DNA from: Terriglobus roseus
GTDB taxonomy: Bacteria; Acidobacteriota; Terriglobia; Terriglobales; Acidobacteriaceae
DNA: 64,000 nucleotides
Assembly: GCF_900105625.1 (NCBI RefSeq)
Contig: NZ_FNSD01000001.1
Location: 124,001-188,000 of the forward strand
Direction: 5' to 3'
Both the position numbers and the translations under genes were made by a program. The notes below the pieces were generated by a model. The model was not told the origin of the DNA. It worked only from the letters and a program-made list of their open reading frames with translations, and did not search any database. Each line of letters starts with the position of its first letter. Within the stretch, counting starts at the first letter, position 1. Positions 63,377-64,000 of the stretch are shown piece by piece.

Positions 63377-64000
63377 CTAAAGCAGCTTGTCGGGGCGGAA
63401 GCCTGCTTTGCTGAAGGCGAGTGAGACTTCAGGATTCTTGCTGAAGGTATCCCAGACAAAGCCGCTGCGGAGGTTTTCTGCCATCAGCATTCCGATGCCG
63501 AGGTCGATGCCGAGAACGTCTGCGTTATACCAGTCCAGCTCGGGATTCAAGGCGTCCGTGAAGCCATAGCGTCCCCAGACTTTGTCGCCGCGGCGCGCCA
63601 GGTAGCGGAGGACGCGCAGGCACTCGTTCGGCCGGAACGGCAGAGAGCCTGCCGCAGCATTCGGCACAACGCTGCCGTCCAGCCTGCCGATCTTTGGCGG
63701 TCCTCCCCATGCCTGATAACCGGTCCTGGAGTCGGAAGCACTGATGCCCCAGTAGTCCTTCGAGTAGGGCTTTCCCAAGTCGAGACAGAACTGCTCGTGC
63801 GCCCGCGTGGCGATGACGGAATTCTCGAAATAGTTCGCGAACTCGTCGCGCTTATAGCGGAAATCAAAGTATGCGTGGCTGTATTGATGAACGAACAGCG
63901 GATCCGATCCGCTGAGGTAGATGAACTTTTTGTACTGCATGCGCGGCCGCGAGAAGGCCGACCACACGGCCGGATCCACCGGGTGCGTGGGCGATGCGAT
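63377..64000 (-). CDS. Glucoamylase-family protein, C-terminal part (cut by window edge)
   Basis: These 207 visible residues belong to the glucoamylase-like family (the 'Glycoamylase' domain found in secreted proteins and cyclic-glucan synthases). Recognisable segments are FVHQYSHAYFDFRYK, YWGISASDSRTGY, YGFTDALNPELDW and GIDLGIGMLMAENLRSGFVW. It probably acts on polysaccharide. The N-terminus, signal and first half lie beyond the right edge. It is followed by queG 83 bp downstream. Confidence 0.85.
   Translation of the reverse strand: MASPTHPVDPAVWSAFSRPRMQYKKFIYLSGSDPLFVHQYSHAYFDFRYKRDEFANYFENSVIATRAHEQFCLDLGKPYSKDYWGISASDSRTGYQAWGGPPKIGRLDGSVVPNAAAGSLPFRPNECLRVLRYLARRGDKVWGRYGFTDALNPELDWYNADVLGIDLGIGMLMAENLRSGFVWDTFSKNPEVSLAFSKAGFRPDKLL

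Overview
The window is a GC-rich, densely coded chromosomal segment. It most resembles a member of the Acidobacteriota (Acidobacteriaceae/Terriglobia type). I infer this from the gene content: a hopanoid operon with squalene-hopene cyclase, a complete Tol-Pal locus, a DUF1800/DUF1501 pair, a fused branched-chain 2-oxoacid dehydrogenase E1, and many proteins whose style fits that phylum. There was no database search. I saw no tRNA, rRNA, CRISPR array, insertion sequence or prophage.

Layout. 1-7.5 kb: the 5' part of dnaE, a PhrB-type iron-sulfur photolyase, a PLP aminotransferase divergent from a HAD hydrolase, ribBA, and a 75-residue unknown protein. 7.7-11.7 kb: a Tat-exported molybdenum aldehyde oxidoreductase (paoABC/yagTSR type). 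11.8-20.9 kb: recQ with two HRDC-like repeats, the PLP synthase genes pdxS and pdxT flanking a Rid-like protein, a lone cytochrome oxidase subunit III-like protein, a divergent M20 peptidase and alpha/beta hydrolase, and a class III aminotransferase. 21.2-25.5 kb: a PDZ/GAF/PAS membrane histidine kinase overlapping a sigma-54-type response regulator. 25.5-33.2 kb (minus strand): a probable hopanoid operon, shc-hpnH-150 aa protein-AbrB-like protein-hpnA-hpnG-zinc dehydrogenase-lipid kinase, preceded by ispH, a tiny metallothionein gene and recN. 36.7-42.0 kb: tolQ-tolR-tonB/tolA-like-tolB-pal-cpoB. 42.0-48.7 kb: a DapA-like protein lacking the Schiff-base lysine, a small membrane protein, carB, carA and a Rieske ferredoxin. 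48.8-56.5 kb: an alpha/beta-hydrolase-like protein without nucleophile, a DoxX protein, the DUF1800/DUF1501 pair and the fused E1. 56.9-64 kb: two paralogous small secreted coiled-coil proteins, an MscS channel, a SpoIIE-type phosphatase, a YihY protein, queG, and the 3' part of a glucoamylase-family gene.

How genes work together. IspH supplies isoprenoid precursors, Shc makes the hopane skeleton, HpnH adds adenosine and HpnG removes adenine. The zinc sorbitol-dehydrogenase-like enzyme next in the operon is a reasonable candidate for the later reduction of the ribose-derived side chain. PdxS and PdxT make PLP, used by several enzymes here, and the Rid-like protein between them fits repair of PLP-enzyme by-products. 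The sensor kinase and regulator form a translationally overlapping pair, with a possible sigma-54 promoter upstream.

The most interesting cross-window pattern is a TANNNT hexamer placed 6 or 7 nt before the start codon of at least eight genes that lack a Shine-Dalgarno sequence (dnaE, aminotransferase, HAD hydrolase, recQ, pdxT, M20 peptidase, alpha/beta hydrolase, ispH). This is the geometry expected of leaderless transcripts. Operon-internal genes here usually do have Shine-Dalgarno sites.
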